DNA of 43,786 nt from Syntrophaceae bacterium (GTDB lineage Bacteria; Desulfobacterota; Syntrophia; Syntrophales; UBA5619), in NCBI GenBank assembly GCA_003141195.1, contig PLLC01000054.1:1-43786 (forward strand), in the 5' to 3' direction. Numbering within the stretch: the stretch's first letter is position 1; each line of letters begins with the position of its first letter. The notes under the pieces are model-generated. The model was given only the letters and a program-made list of their open reading frames with translations. It was not told the DNA's origin and searched no databases. Below, piece after piece: positions 1 to 8,397 of this stretch. A program made the position numbers and the translations under genes.

Positions 1-53
1 ATTTCCTAAGATAAAGGTCTCGATGTGACGATTCCGCTGCCGTCAAACCTAAT

Positions 54-85
54 AAGCCCCGTTCTGCGGTTAGAGGGGGCTTTTT
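54..85 (+). terminator. Rho-independent terminator of an upstream gene
   Basis: AAGCCCC at 54-60 pairs with GGGGCTT at 76-82 and is followed by a T run. It would end a plus-strand transcript entering from the left of the window. The gene it serves is outside the window. Confidence 0.7.
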
Positions 86-288
86 ATGTGGAAAATTCCT
101 GCGATTTGTTTTAAAACACGACATACAAGGGTGTAGAGCGTTTTCCGCGGGAACCTCGGGAAGGGGAAACAAGCCCTCCCGCAGCACCGCTTTTCTTCGC
201 AAGGGGGGCGTTGAGGGCGGCGGTGTTCCTGGGCAATTAGGTTTGCAATCCAACAGACCCATCAAAAAAGAAGGGAGAGTGGACGAGA
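86..288. other. Leader/intergenic region before the first CoA ligase
   Basis: No gene is visible here. A hairpin at 157-181 (CGGGAAGGG pairing with CCCTCCCG across a GAAACAAG-type loop) sits in what is probably the untranslated leader of the ligase at 289. It matches no riboswitch I recognise. A GGGAG ribosome-binding site lies shortly before the ATG. Confidence 0.4.
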
Positions 289-1980
289 ATGGCTGAGACA
301 AAGTATCAGGAAAAGCTGTGGCTGAAGTCCTACGAAAAGGGCGTCCCGGAATTTATTAAATACGAAGAGATCTGCATGCCGGATATTCTGGACCGGACGG
401 CGAAGCGGTTCCCCGAAAAGCCGGCCCTCCTCTTTCAGGGGACGAGCGTGACCTTCGGGCAGTTTGCGGAGATGGTGAACCGCTTTGCCGCCTGCCTGGC
501 CGATTTCGGGGTCAAGAAGGGGGATGCCGTGGCGATCCTGCTGCCCAACGTGATCCCCTGCGTGATCGCCTACTTTGCGATCCTGAAGGTCGGGGCGATT
601 TCCGTGATGAACAACCCCCTCTATTCTGATCCGGAGTTAGAACACCAGTTCAACGATTCCGGCGCCAAGGTGCTGATCACGCTGGATGTGCTGGCGAAAC
701 GGATGATCGCGCTCCGGCCAAAGACGAAGATCCAGCAGATCGTCCACACCTGCATCGGAGACTACCTGCCCGCCGTCAAGCGCATCCTGGGAAAATGGCT
801 CAAGAAGTATCCCTTCGCCGAGGTACCGGCGGCCCCGGACGTCTATGCCTGGAAGGACTGCCTCGGAAAATACGCCCCCAATCCGCCGGCGGTGAAATGC
901 GGCTTCGAGGACGTCGCCATGTACCAGTACACCGGCGGAACGACCGGCGTTTCCAAAGGGGTCATGCTGACCCATGCAAACCTGAGCAAGCAGGTCCAGC
1001 AGCTTTCGTCGTGGTTCCCCAAGCTCGGGGAGGGCGGGGAGATCATCCTCGGTGCGCTCCCCTATTTCCATGTCTTCGGCCTCTCCTGCGTCATGAATTA
1101 CGCAATTTATAAAGGATGGGCGCAGGTCCTGGTTCCCCGGCCCCAGCCGGAGCCGCTCCTCGAGGCTATCCGGACCTTCCGTCCCACCTTTGCGCCACTG
1201 GTGCCGACGATGTACATCGGGATGCTGAACCATCCGGATCTCAAGAAGACGGACATGAGCTGCATCAAGGGGGCCTTCTCAGCGAGCGCACCGCTCCCCG
1301 TCGAGGTGATCCACGACTTCGAGAAGGCCACGGGGGCGGTCATCGTCGAGGGCTTCGGGCTGACGGAAACCTCGCCCGCGACCCATGTAAACCCGTTCGC
1401 CGGCGGCGCCCGGAAGGTGGGAAGCATCGGTATCCCGATCCCCGACACCCTGGCCCGGATCGTGGATCTGGAGGACGAGACGACCGATGTCCCGGTGGGC
1501 GAGCGGGGCGAGCTGATCGTCAAGGGGCCTCAGGTGATGCTGGGCTACAAGGACCGGCCCGACGAGACAGCCAAAATGGTCCGCGACGGCTGGTGCTACA
1601 CGGGCGATATCGCCACGATGGACGAGGACGGCTATTTCTACATTGTCGACCGGAAGAAGGACATGATCATCTCCGGCGGTTTCAACGTCTATCCGCGGGA
1701 CATCGATGAGGTCTTCTACCTCCATCCGAAGGTCCAGGAGGCCTGTTCCATCGGCATTCCCCATCCGGTCCGGGGCGAGAGCGTGAAGGTTTTCGTCGTC
1801 CTCAAGGAGGGCGAGACGGCCACCCAGGAGGAACTGATCGAATACTGCAAGACCCGGCTTGCCACATACAAGCTCCCGACGGAGATCGAATTCCGCAAGG
1901 AGCTCCCCAAGACGAACGTGGGCAAGATCCTCCGGAAACAGCTCCGCGCGGAGGAGTTGGAGAAGAGAAAGAAGAAGTAA
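289..1980 (+). CDS. AMP-forming long-chain fatty acid-CoA ligase
   Basis: Acyl-adenylate-forming enzyme that activates a carboxylic acid with ATP and CoA to an acyl-CoA, AMP and PPi. At 563 aa it has the usual FadD length. The phosphate-binding loop YTGGTTGVSKG lies near residue 215, GFGLTETSP near 355, and the hinge/A8 region (YTGDIATMDEDGY, then DRKKDMIISGGFNVYP) near 440-465. The C-terminal PKTNVGKILRK carries the adenylation lysine, so all catalytic motifs are present. It stands alone on the plus strand, convergent with the beta-oxidation operon at 2112-7446 and separated from it by a bidirectional terminator. Chain length cannot be read from sequence; the FadD-like motif set favours medium to long acyl chains. 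Confidence 0.93.
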   Translation: MAETKYQEKLWLKSYEKGVPEFIKYEEICMPDILDRTAKRFPEKPALLFQGTSVTFGQFAEMVNRFAACLADFGVKKGDAVAILLPNVIPCVIAYFAILKVGAISVMNNPLYSDPELEHQFNDSGAKVLITLDVLAKRMIALRPKTKIQQIVHTCIGDYLPAVKRILGKWLKKYPFAEVPAAPDVYAWKDCLGKYAPNPPAVKCGFEDVAMYQYTGGTTGVSKGVMLTHANLSKQVQQLSSWFPKLGEGGEIILGALPYFHVFGLSCVMNYAIYKGWAQVLVPRPQPEPLLEAIRTFRPTFAPLVPTMYIGMLNHPDLKKTDMSCIKGAFSASAPLPVEVIHDFEKATGAVIVEGFGLTETSPATHVNPFAGGARKVGSIGIPIPDTLARIVDLEDETTDVPVGERGELIVKGPQVMLGYKDRPDETAKMVRDGWCYTGDIATMDEDGYFYIVDRKKDMIISGGFNVYPRDIDEVFYLHPKVQEACSIGIPHPVRGESVKVFVVLKEGETATQEELIEYCKTRLATYKLPTEIEFRKELPKTNVGKILRKQLRAEELEKRKKK

Positions 1981-2000
1981 CAGCGAAAACACAAGTTAGA

Positions 2001-2040
2001 AGAAGCCCCCCGATCCGAAGGGAACGGGGGGCTTCTTTGT
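2001..2040. terminator. Bidirectional terminator between convergent genes
   Basis: A stem of about 12 bp (AGAAGCCCCCCG at 2001-2012 with CGGGGGGCTTCT at 2025-2036) is followed by T-rich sequence on the plus strand and preceded by A-rich sequence. It can terminate both the ligase at 289-1980 and the minus-strand operon ending at 2112. Confidence 0.85.
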
Positions 2041-2111
2041 TTCGGGAGGGAAATCCTCAGGCGGTGAATCCGGCGCCTCCCTGTTTTTCGGGCATTCGCT
2101 TCCGCCTTCTC

Positions 2112-3260
2112 CTATCTTAAGCCGATCAGCTTCCGGGCCACGACGATCCGCTGGATCTCGTTCGTCCCCTCGTAAATCTGGCAGATCTTTGCGTCGCGCA
2201 TGTGGCGCTCCGCCGGATAATCCTTCATGTAGCCGTTGCCGCCGAAGATCTGGACGCCCTCGATCGCCGCCCGCATCGCCACGTCGGAGGCGTAGTACTT
2301 GGCCATCGCCGCCTCTTTCTCGAAATCGAGGCCGTTGTCCTCGAGCCACGCGGCCCGCAGGAGCATCAGCTCCGCCGCGTCGAGCTCGGTGGCCATGTCG
2401 GCAAGCTTGAACTGGATCGCCTGGAAGGTGGCAATCGGCTTTCCGAACTGGACCCGTTCCCGGGCGTATTCGACGGCGTCCTCGAGGGCCGCCCTGCCGA
2501 TCCCGCAGGCTTGGGCGCCGATGCCGATCCTCCCCGCGTCCAGGCCGGAGAGCATCTGCTTGAATCCCTGTCCGGGTTTCCCGAGGAGGTTTTCCGCCGG
2601 CACCTTGGCCTCCTCGAAGACCAACTCCGCCGTGCCGGAGGCGAGGAGCCCCATCTTCTCCTCCACCTTTCCGACGCGGAATCCCGGGGTGTTCTTCAGA
2701 TCGACGATCAGGTTGATGATCGCCCTGTATCCGCGGGCCGGGTCGGTCGTGGCCGCCAGTACGCAGTAACGGGCGATGTTGCCGCTGGTGATGAAGGTCT
2801 TTACGCCGTTGACGATGTACCGGTCGCCCTTCAGTTCCGCCCGGCACTTGAGCGCCGCGGCATCGGAGCCGGCGGAGGATTCCGTCAGCGCGTAACAGCC
2901 CTCCACCTTGCCGCCCGCCACGGGGACGAGGAACTTCCTTTTCTGCTCCTCCGTGCCGAAGGCCTTCACCGGGTAGCCATAGAGGCTGTTGTTGACCGAG
3001 GTGATGACGCCGCAGCTCGCGCAGGCCTTGGAGATCTCGATCAGGGCCATGACGTAGGTTACGTTGTCCATCCCGGCGCCGTCGTATTCCGTCGGCACGG
3101 CGACCCCCATGAGCCCCATCTCGCCCAACTGCCGGCAGATCTCCTCCGGGTGTCGGTGCGTCCGGTCCAGTTCCGCTGCGATCGGCTTGATTTGCGCCTC
3201 CGCAAATTTCCGGACCATCTCCCGGACCATCTTCTGTTCATCCGTGGGTGCAAAATTCAT
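2112..3260 (-). CDS. Acyl-CoA dehydrogenase
   Basis: FAD-dependent alpha,beta-dehydrogenation of an acyl-CoA to an enoyl-CoA, passing electrons to ETF. The 382 aa match the short-chain/butyryl-CoA dehydrogenase family. CYALTESSAGSDAAA is the FAD-binding signature near residues 120-135, and YEGTNEIQRIV near the C-terminus holds the catalytic Glu seen in short-chain enzymes. A GGAGGT ribosome-binding site precedes the ATG at 3260. It is the last gene of a minus-strand operon (ligase, thiolase, thiolase, dehydrogenase), which points to beta-oxidation or the oxidation arm of a syntrophic acid pathway. No ETF or enoyl-CoA hydratase gene lies in the window. Confidence 0.95.
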   Translation of the reverse strand: MNFAPTDEQKMVREMVRKFAEAQIKPIAAELDRTHRHPEEICRQLGEMGLMGVAVPTEYDGAGMDNVTYVMALIEISKACASCGVITSVNNSLYGYPVKAFGTEEQKRKFLVPVAGGKVEGCYALTESSAGSDAAALKCRAELKGDRYIVNGVKTFITSGNIARYCVLAATTDPARGYRAIINLIVDLKNTPGFRVGKVEEKMGLLASGTAELVFEEAKVPAENLLGKPGQGFKQMLSGLDAGRIGIGAQACGIGRAALEDAVEYARERVQFGKPIATFQAIQFKLADMATELDAAELMLLRAAWLEDNGLDFEKEAAMAKYYASDVAMRAAIEGVQIFGGNGYMKDYPAERHMRDAKICQIYEGTNEIQRIVVARKLIGLR

Positions 3261-3311
3261 AAGGGACCTCCGTCAGTTGATTTCCCCCTTCCCCAGGAGG
3301 GGGAGAATGAA

Positions 3312-4604
3312 TTACACCCGCTCGAGGACGATCGCCATCCCCTGACCGCCGCCGATGCAGAGCGTGGCGAGCCCCAGGTTCAGGTCCCGCTTCCGGAGCT
3401 GCACGGCGAGGCTGTAGGTGATCCGGGCGCCGGTGCAGCCGACAGGGTGGCCGATGGAGATGCCGCTCCCGTTCAGGTTGCAATTGTCGAGGCCGATCCC
3501 CAGCTCCCGCATACAGGCGATGGCCTGGACGGCAAAGGCCTCATTCAGCTCGACGAGGTCGATGTCCTTTATCGTGAGACCCAAGTTGCCGAGGAGCTTC
3601 CGCGTCGCCGGAATCGGTCCCAGTCCCATGTAGGCCGGATCGACGCCGCCCGCCGCATAGCCACGGATCCGGGCGAGCGGTTTGAGGCCGAGTTCTTTGG
3701 CCCTGTCCGCGGCCATGACAACGACCGCCGCCGCCCCGTCATTGATCCCGGAGGCGTTGCCGGCGGTGACCGTTCCGCCTTCCTTCTGGAAGGCGGGCGG
3801 GAGTTTGGCCATCTTTTCGAGCGAGGTGTCCATCGGCCGCTCGTCTGTCCGGAAGGGGACAGGTTCTCCCTTCTTCTGGGGGATCGGTACCGGGACGATC
3901 TCGTCGTCGACGGCGCCGCTCGCGATGGCGGCGCAGGCCCGCTGATGGCTGAGCAGCGCCAGTTCATCCTGCTCCCTGCGGGTGATCCCGTAGCGGGCGG
4001 CGATGTTCTCCGCCGTGAACCCCATGTGGTAGCCGTTAAAGATCTCGTAGAGGCCGTCGAAGACGACCAGATCGGTGATCTTCCCGAAAGGCATGCTCAT
4101 CCGGTACCCCCAGCGGGCGTCCGGGAGGGCGAAGGGGGCGTTCGACATGTTCTCCATCCCCCCGGCCACGACGGCCTCCGCGTCCCCCGCCCGGATGGAC
4201 TGGGCGGCGAGAGAAATCGCCTTCATGCCGGAGGCGCAGACCTTGTTGATGGTGATTGCGTTGGTCTCCTCGGGCAGGCCCGCATAGATGCCGGCCTGGC
4301 GGCCCGGGTTCTGTCCCAGCCCCGCCTGGAGAACGTTTCCCATGATGCATTCGTCGAAATAGACGGGTGTGGCCGTATCGGGATAATCGTAATACTTTTT
4401 CTGGGTCTCCGTCTTGTCGATGTCCCGGAAAACGTCCGGACGGCACGCGCGGACGGCGGCGCTCACATCCGGCCGGAGACCGGCCCTGCGGATCGCCTCC
4501 CGGATGACCCGCGCGCCCAGATCGACGGTTCCGATTCCCTTGAGCGAACCGCCGAAACTGCCGACGGCGGTCCTCGCCCCGCTTACGATCACAACATCTC
4601 TCAT
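3312..4604 (-). CDS. Thiolase (acetyl-CoA C-acyltransferase)
   Basis: Thiolytic cleavage of 3-ketoacyl-CoA, or condensation of two acyl-CoAs. All type-II thiolase landmarks are present: nucleophilic Cys in [27 protein letters not shown] and the C-terminal Cys motif LCIGGGQG. The start is placed at 4604 because AAGGAG lies nine bases upstream; a longer frame would begin at 4625 in the gap after the preceding thiolase. At 430 aa it is slightly longer than typical (about 395 aa), the extra residues lying before the GHYMGF-type cap region. It is cotranscribed with the second thiolase upstream and the acyl-CoA dehydrogenase downstream. Confidence 0.93.
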   Translation of the reverse strand: MRDVVIVSGARTAVGSFGGSLKGIGTVDLGARVIREAIRRAGLRPDVSAAVRACRPDVFRDIDKTETQKKYYDYPDTATPVYFDECIMGNVLQAGLGQNPGRQAGIYAGLPEETNAITINKVCASGMKAISLAAQSIRAGDAEAVVAGGMENMSNAPFALPDARWGYRMSMPFGKITDLVVFDGLYEIFNGYHMGFTAENIAARYGITRREQDELALLSHQRACAAIASGAVDDEIVPVPIPQKKGEPVPFRTDERPMDTSLEKMAKLPPAFQKEGGTVTAGNASGINDGAAAVVVMAADRAKELGLKPLARIRGYAAGGVDPAYMGLGPIPATRKLLGNLGLTIKDIDLVELNEAFAVQAIACMRELGIGLDNCNLNGSGISIGHPVGCTGARITYSLAVQLRKRDLNLGLATLCIGGGQGMAIVLERV

Positions 4605-4627
4605 CTGAAACAGTCTCCTTTCCAAAG

Positions 4628-5986
4628 TTACACCCGGATCAGCATTGCGTCGCCCTGGGCGGCGCCGGAGCAGATGCCGCAGACGCCCAGGCCCCCGCCC
4701 CGCCGCCGGAGTTCGTAGGCGAGGGTCATCAGGATCCTTGCCCCCGTCGCCCCGATGGGGTGGCCGTAGGCGATGGCGCTTCCGTTGACGTTGACCTTCG
4801 CGAACATCTCCTCCTTCGTCATTCCGAGGATCGACCGGGCGCTGACGAGGACGACCGCGGCAAAGGCCTCGTTGATCTCGACCAGGTCGATCCGGTCGAG
4901 GGTCAGGTCGTTCTGCTCCAGGATCTTACGAATAGCGAGGCCGGGCACCGTCGCGATGTCCTTCGGCGGCTGCGAAACCTCGGCGTAGTCAAGGATCGTG
5001 CAGAGGGGCTTGATCCCCAGTTCCGCGGCCCGCTCGGCGCTCATCAGGAGGCAGACATCGCCCCCGTCGTTTACCCCGGGAGCGTTCCCAGCGGTGACGC
5101 TCCCCGGCAGGCCTGTGACCGTGCTCTTGTGTCCGAAAACCGGCGGCAGCTTGGCGAGCCCCTCGATCGTCGTCTCCGGCCGGGGACCCTCATCCTGACT
5201 CAAGACGGTGGTTTTTCCCCCGTCCCGGATCTCGACGGGGAAGATCTCGTTGTCCAGCCGCCCCGTCTTCATCGCTTCGACGGCGGCCAACTGGGAATGG
5301 AGGGCCCATTCGTCCTGGTCCGCCCGGCTGAAACCGAACTCGTCCGCCACCTCCGAGCCGTGGAGGGCCATGTGGCGGTTGTAGAAGGCGCACCAGAGGC
5401 CGTCGTTGACCATCAGGTCCAGAACGGGGCGGGATGGGAGACCCATCCGGCTTCCCCAGCGCATCTCTGTCAGGCCGAAGGGGGCGTTGGTCATGCTCTC
5501 CTGGCCGCCGGCGATGCAGATGTCGGCCCGGCCGAGCTGGATCATCTGGACGGCAAGGTCGATCGTCTTGATCCCGGAGGAGCAGACTTTGTTCACGGTG
5601 ATGCTGGGGATCGATTCGGGAAGCCCTGCCAGGATCGTCGCCTGGCGGCTGGGAACCTGGCCGCACCCGGCGGCGACGACCTGTCCCAGGAAGACGTAGT
5701 CCACGTCGGCCGGCCGGACCTTGCCGTCTGTCCGGCGGAGCACCTCTTTAATCGCGAGGGCGCCGAGCTCCGGGGCGGTGAATCCCTTGAGCGCCCCGCC
5801 GAAGCGGCCGTAGGGCGTCCGGCAGGCCTCGACGACCACGACCTCCCGGAGACCTAGGGAGGGCTTTTTCTTCCGTCCCATGGTCGAAAAATCGGGTTTC
5901 CGCCGGCCAAGCTTTGCCACGGGGAGCCCGGCGTATTTCTGCGCCATTTTCTGCTCTAACTTCTGGGGTACCTTTTCCATGCTCAC
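4628..5986 (-). CDS. Thiolase with N-terminal extension
   Basis: Second thiolase of the operon, 452 aa. NKVCSSGIK holds the active-site Cys; NEAFAAVV and GHPIGATGAR are intact. The C-terminal motif is CGICSGAAQG instead of the usual CGGGGQG, keeping the first Cys but changing the glycine loop. The thiolase fold begins only at about residue 47 (REVVVVEACRTPYG); before it lies a Lys/Arg-rich leader with no recognised domain. Translation could start at GTG 5986, overlapping the stop of the upstream ligase, or at ATG 5980; the overlap suggests coupling. Two adjacent thiolases may differ in chain length or one may work in the condensing direction (inference). Confidence 0.9.
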   Translation of the reverse strand: MSMEKVPQKLEQKMAQKYAGLPVAKLGRRKPDFSTMGRKKKPSLGLREVVVVEACRTPYGRFGGALKGFTAPELGALAIKEVLRRTDGKVRPADVDYVFLGQVVAAGCGQVPSRQATILAGLPESIPSITVNKVCSSGIKTIDLAVQMIQLGRADICIAGGQESMTNAPFGLTEMRWGSRMGLPSRPVLDLMVNDGLWCAFYNRHMALHGSEVADEFGFSRADQDEWALHSQLAAVEAMKTGRLDNEIFPVEIRDGGKTTVLSQDEGPRPETTIEGLAKLPPVFGHKSTVTGLPGSVTAGNAPGVNDGGDVCLLMSAERAAELGIKPLCTILDYAEVSQPPKDIATVPGLAIRKILEQNDLTLDRIDLVEINEAFAAVVLVSARSILGMTKEEMFAKVNVNGSAIAYGHPIGATGARILMTLAYELRRRGGGLGVCGICSGAAQGDAMLIRV

Positions 5987-7446
5987 TCACCAATCTCTGT
6001 GACAAATTCGATTTCGCGCGGCACCTTGTAGGAGGATAGGTAGGTCCGGCAGTGTTTAAGCAGCTCCCGCTCCTCGATCTCCGCGCCGGTGTTTTTCACG
6101 ACAATGGCCTTGACGATCTCCCCCCGCAGCAGGTCCTCCTTGCCGACGATGCGGGCCGTCTGCACGGCGGGATGAAGGCCGAGGACGATCTCGATCTCCC
6201 GGGGATATACGTTGAAGCCGCTGGTGATGATCATCCGCTTCTTCCGGCCGGTGAGGAAGATGTAGCCGTCCTCGTCCATCCGGCCGAGGTCGCTCGTGTA
6301 GAGCCAGCCTTCCTTGATGACCTGGGCGGTCGCCTCCTCGTCCTTGTAGTATCCCTTCATGATGTTTTCGCCCTGGAGGACGAGCTCACCGACGCTCCCC
6401 CTGGGGAGCTCCCGGCCCTCCTCGTCGACGATTTTCGCGACGACGCCGGGGATCGGGATCCCGATGGAGCCCGGTTTCTGCGGCATGTCGAGACGGCTGA
6501 AGGAGGAGACGGGCGACGCCTCGGTAAGGCCGTAACCCTCCATGACCTTGGCACCGAACCGCTGTTCGAAGACGGGGATGAACTCCGGAGGCATCGCCGC
6601 CCCGCCGGTGATGCAGAACTTCAGGGAATCGGTCCGGTATTTTTCGGCGCCCGCGTGGAACAGCATGCCGAGGAACAGGCGGGGAACGGCGGCGATATAG
6701 GTTACCCTTTCCTTTTCGATGGCGCCGAAGATCCCGTCGAGGGTGAAGCGCTCCATCAGGACGATCCCGGCGCCGATCCGGAGGGGCAGCAGCATGTTGA
6801 CGGCGGCCCCGAAGGAGTGGAAGAAGGGGATCACGGCGAGTCCGATGTCCTTGTCCTCCTCGGTGCGGTGGCAGACGGTCCGGAGAAGGACCGACTGGGT
6901 CAGGAGGTTGCGGTGGGTGAGCACCGCGCCCAGCGGCTTTCCGGTCAGTCCCGCCGTGTAGATCATGACGGCGGGGTCGTCGCCTTCGAGCTCCGGGATC
7001 TCCGTCGTGAAGGGACCCTTCGCGACGATTTGAGAGAAGGGAGAATCCTCTTCCGGTCCGTTGGTCGTGATGAGGTGGCTGCAGAGGGGAAGTTCCTCCC
7101 GGATCTCCTCAAACCGCCTCGCGAGCATCCCCTGCGTGATCAGGCACCGCGTATCACTGTTCCCCAGAAGGTGTCTCAGTTCATACGGTGTGGACTGGAC
7201 GTTCAGCGTCACGGCGACGCCGCCCATCTTCTGAATTCCGAAATAGGCGATGATGAACTCCGGGCAGTTGGGTAGCATCAGCGCCACCTTGTCCCCCTTG
7301 CCCAGACCGAGCGACCGCAGGTGGTTCGCCAGGGCGCAGGCGGCCTGCTCCAGTTCCCGATAGGTGATTCTGCGGTCGCCATGGATCACGGCCACTCTTT
7401 CCGCATAGGTTCCGGCGTTTTCCGCCAGCATCTTTCCCAGACTCAT
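5983..7446 (-). CDS. AMP-binding acyl-CoA ligase-like protein, motifs degenerate
   Basis: ANL-superfamily adenylating protein of 487 aa, first gene of the minus-strand operon. EGYGLTEASP and the hinge (YTSDLGRMDEDGY, then GRKKRMIITSGFNVYP) are clear. Two key positions are off: the phosphate loop reads YTAGLTGKPLGA, with Leu for the usual Lys, and the protein ends at about FVTEIGE, before the normal C-terminal PK-x-x-x-GK motif carrying the adenylation lysine. The stop codon overlaps the start of the downstream thiolase. It may be a reduced, thioesterification-only or inactive ligase, or may have lost its tail when fused closely to the thiolase. Start chosen at ATG 7446, preceded by AAGG. Confidence 0.82.
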   Translation of the reverse strand: MSLGKMLAENAGTYAERVAVIHGDRRITYRELEQAACALANHLRSLGLGKGDKVALMLPNCPEFIIAYFGIQKMGGVAVTLNVQSTPYELRHLLGNSDTRCLITQGMLARRFEEIREELPLCSHLITTNGPEEDSPFSQIVAKGPFTTEIPELEGDDPAVMIYTAGLTGKPLGAVLTHRNLLTQSVLLRTVCHRTEEDKDIGLAVIPFFHSFGAAVNMLLPLRIGAGIVLMERFTLDGIFGAIEKERVTYIAAVPRLFLGMLFHAGAEKYRTDSLKFCITGGAAMPPEFIPVFEQRFGAKVMEGYGLTEASPVSSFSRLDMPQKPGSIGIPIPGVVAKIVDEEGRELPRGSVGELVLQGENIMKGYYKDEEATAQVIKEGWLYTSDLGRMDEDGYIFLTGRKKRMIITSGFNVYPREIEIVLGLHPAVQTARIVGKEDLLRGEIVKAIVVKNTGAEIEERELLKHCRTYLSSYKVPREIEFVTEIGE

Positions 7447-7578
7447 GACCTTTTTTCAACCCCTGAATTTTTCGTTTTTGCTTAGCACAGGAGGCGAAAA
7501 TATTTCAACAGAATAAAGACAAAAAGGGGATTCAAATGCGTGCAGCCGTGATTGATTCCGATTTTTCTGATTTTTTTC

Positions 7579-7607
7579 TTGATTGAACCCCGCATTTTCA
7601 TTATAAT
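7579..7607 (+). promoter_or_regulatory. Sigma-70 promoter for the YtfJ-like gene
   Basis: TTGATT at 7579-7584 and TATAAT at 7602-7607 with a 17-base spacer. Transcription would begin near 7614, leaving a leader of about 140 bases before the ATG at 7755. The region is AT-rich compared with its surroundings. Confidence 0.7.
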
Positions 7608-7754
7608 ACAAAAACTTCACAAAACCGCCCATCCGGGCACGGAACCGCCATGGCCTTCAAAGACTTCAGGCGTTTCCTGAAAGTCGAGATCAGATCCGCA
7701 GATGTAAACGTTTTCTGTCTTCAACAATGGATCATTCAATCAAGGAGGGAAGGT

Positions 7755-8291
7755 ATGAAGAAGATCGTATTTGCGTTGTTGCTCGTGTTGTTGTGGACCG
7801 TTTCCTCGGCCGTCGCGGCCGAACTCAAGGTCGGGGACAAGGCCCCGGACTTCAAGCTGAAGGATTCGACCGGGAAGGAATACTCCCTGGACCACCCGCA
7901 ATTCATGGGCAAGGTTCTGTACATCGCCTACGTGGATCCCGATGAGAAAGACACGAACAACCATGTGGAGGACGCGCTGAAAAAGGAGAGGGATTCAGGC
8001 GGTCTGGATAAGGCCCGGTACGAAGGTTTCGGGATCGTTAACCTCAAGGCGAGCGCGATGCCCAATTTCCTGATCAAGTCGGCCATCAAGAGCAAACAGG
8101 AGAAGACGGGCGCCATCATTATTCTGGACCTTGATTACACCATCCTCAATCTGTGGGGCGTGAAGAACGACTCCTCCGACGTGGTCGTCCTCGACAAGGA
8201 ACGGATCTGCCGGTATCTCTACAACGGCAAGCTGCCGCAGGAAGAGCTCGTCAAGATGATCCAGATCATCAAGGAGTATCAGGTCAAGTAA
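7755..8291 (+). CDS. ytfJ: YtfJ-family periplasmic thioredoxin-fold protein
   Basis: 178 aa. A signal peptide (MKK start, hydrophobic leucine-rich core, AVAA cleavage region) covers the first 22 or so residues, so it is probably periplasmic. The mature part starts like a peroxiredoxin (KVGDKAPDFKLKDSTG), but there is no CXXC or peroxidatic Cys at the expected position, so redox catalysis is doubtful. The C-terminal half matches E. coli YtfJ, including the DSSDVVVLDKE stretch and the closing helix. The start at 7755 has a strong AAGGAGG site; an in-frame start at 7650 is rejected because the signal peptide would then be internal. Function in this family is not established. A terminator follows at 8319. 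Confidence 0.8.
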   Translation: MKKIVFALLLVLLWTVSSAVAAELKVGDKAPDFKLKDSTGKEYSLDHPQFMGKVLYIAYVDPDEKDTNNHVEDALKKERDSGGLDKARYEGFGIVNLKASAMPNFLIKSAIKSKQEKTGAIIILDLDYTILNLWGVKNDSSDVVVLDKERICRYLYNGKLPQEELVKMIQIIKEYQVK

Positions 8292-8318
8292 TCCTTTTGA
8301 TCGACAAACAATCTTCCG

Positions 8319-8352
8319 AAGGCGGGGATGCTTTCATGCGCCCCGCCTTTTG
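8319..8352 (+). terminator. Rho-independent terminator after ytfJ
   Basis: AAGGCGGGG at 8319-8327 pairs with CCCCGCCTT near 8341-8349, followed by TTTGTTG. It separates the YtfJ-like gene from the polysaccharide locus. Confidence 0.8.
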
Positions 8353-8397
8353 TTGGGATCAATCGGATTTCCCGCTCATGGACGGTGGATCGGGGCG

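Noticed and set aside
2202-4718. 838-codon open frame on the plus strand
   Set aside because: It lies antisense to the acyl-CoA dehydrogenase and thiolase genes, whose motifs are complete. Its translation is low-complexity Arg/Asp/Gly/His and follows from GC-rich codon bias.
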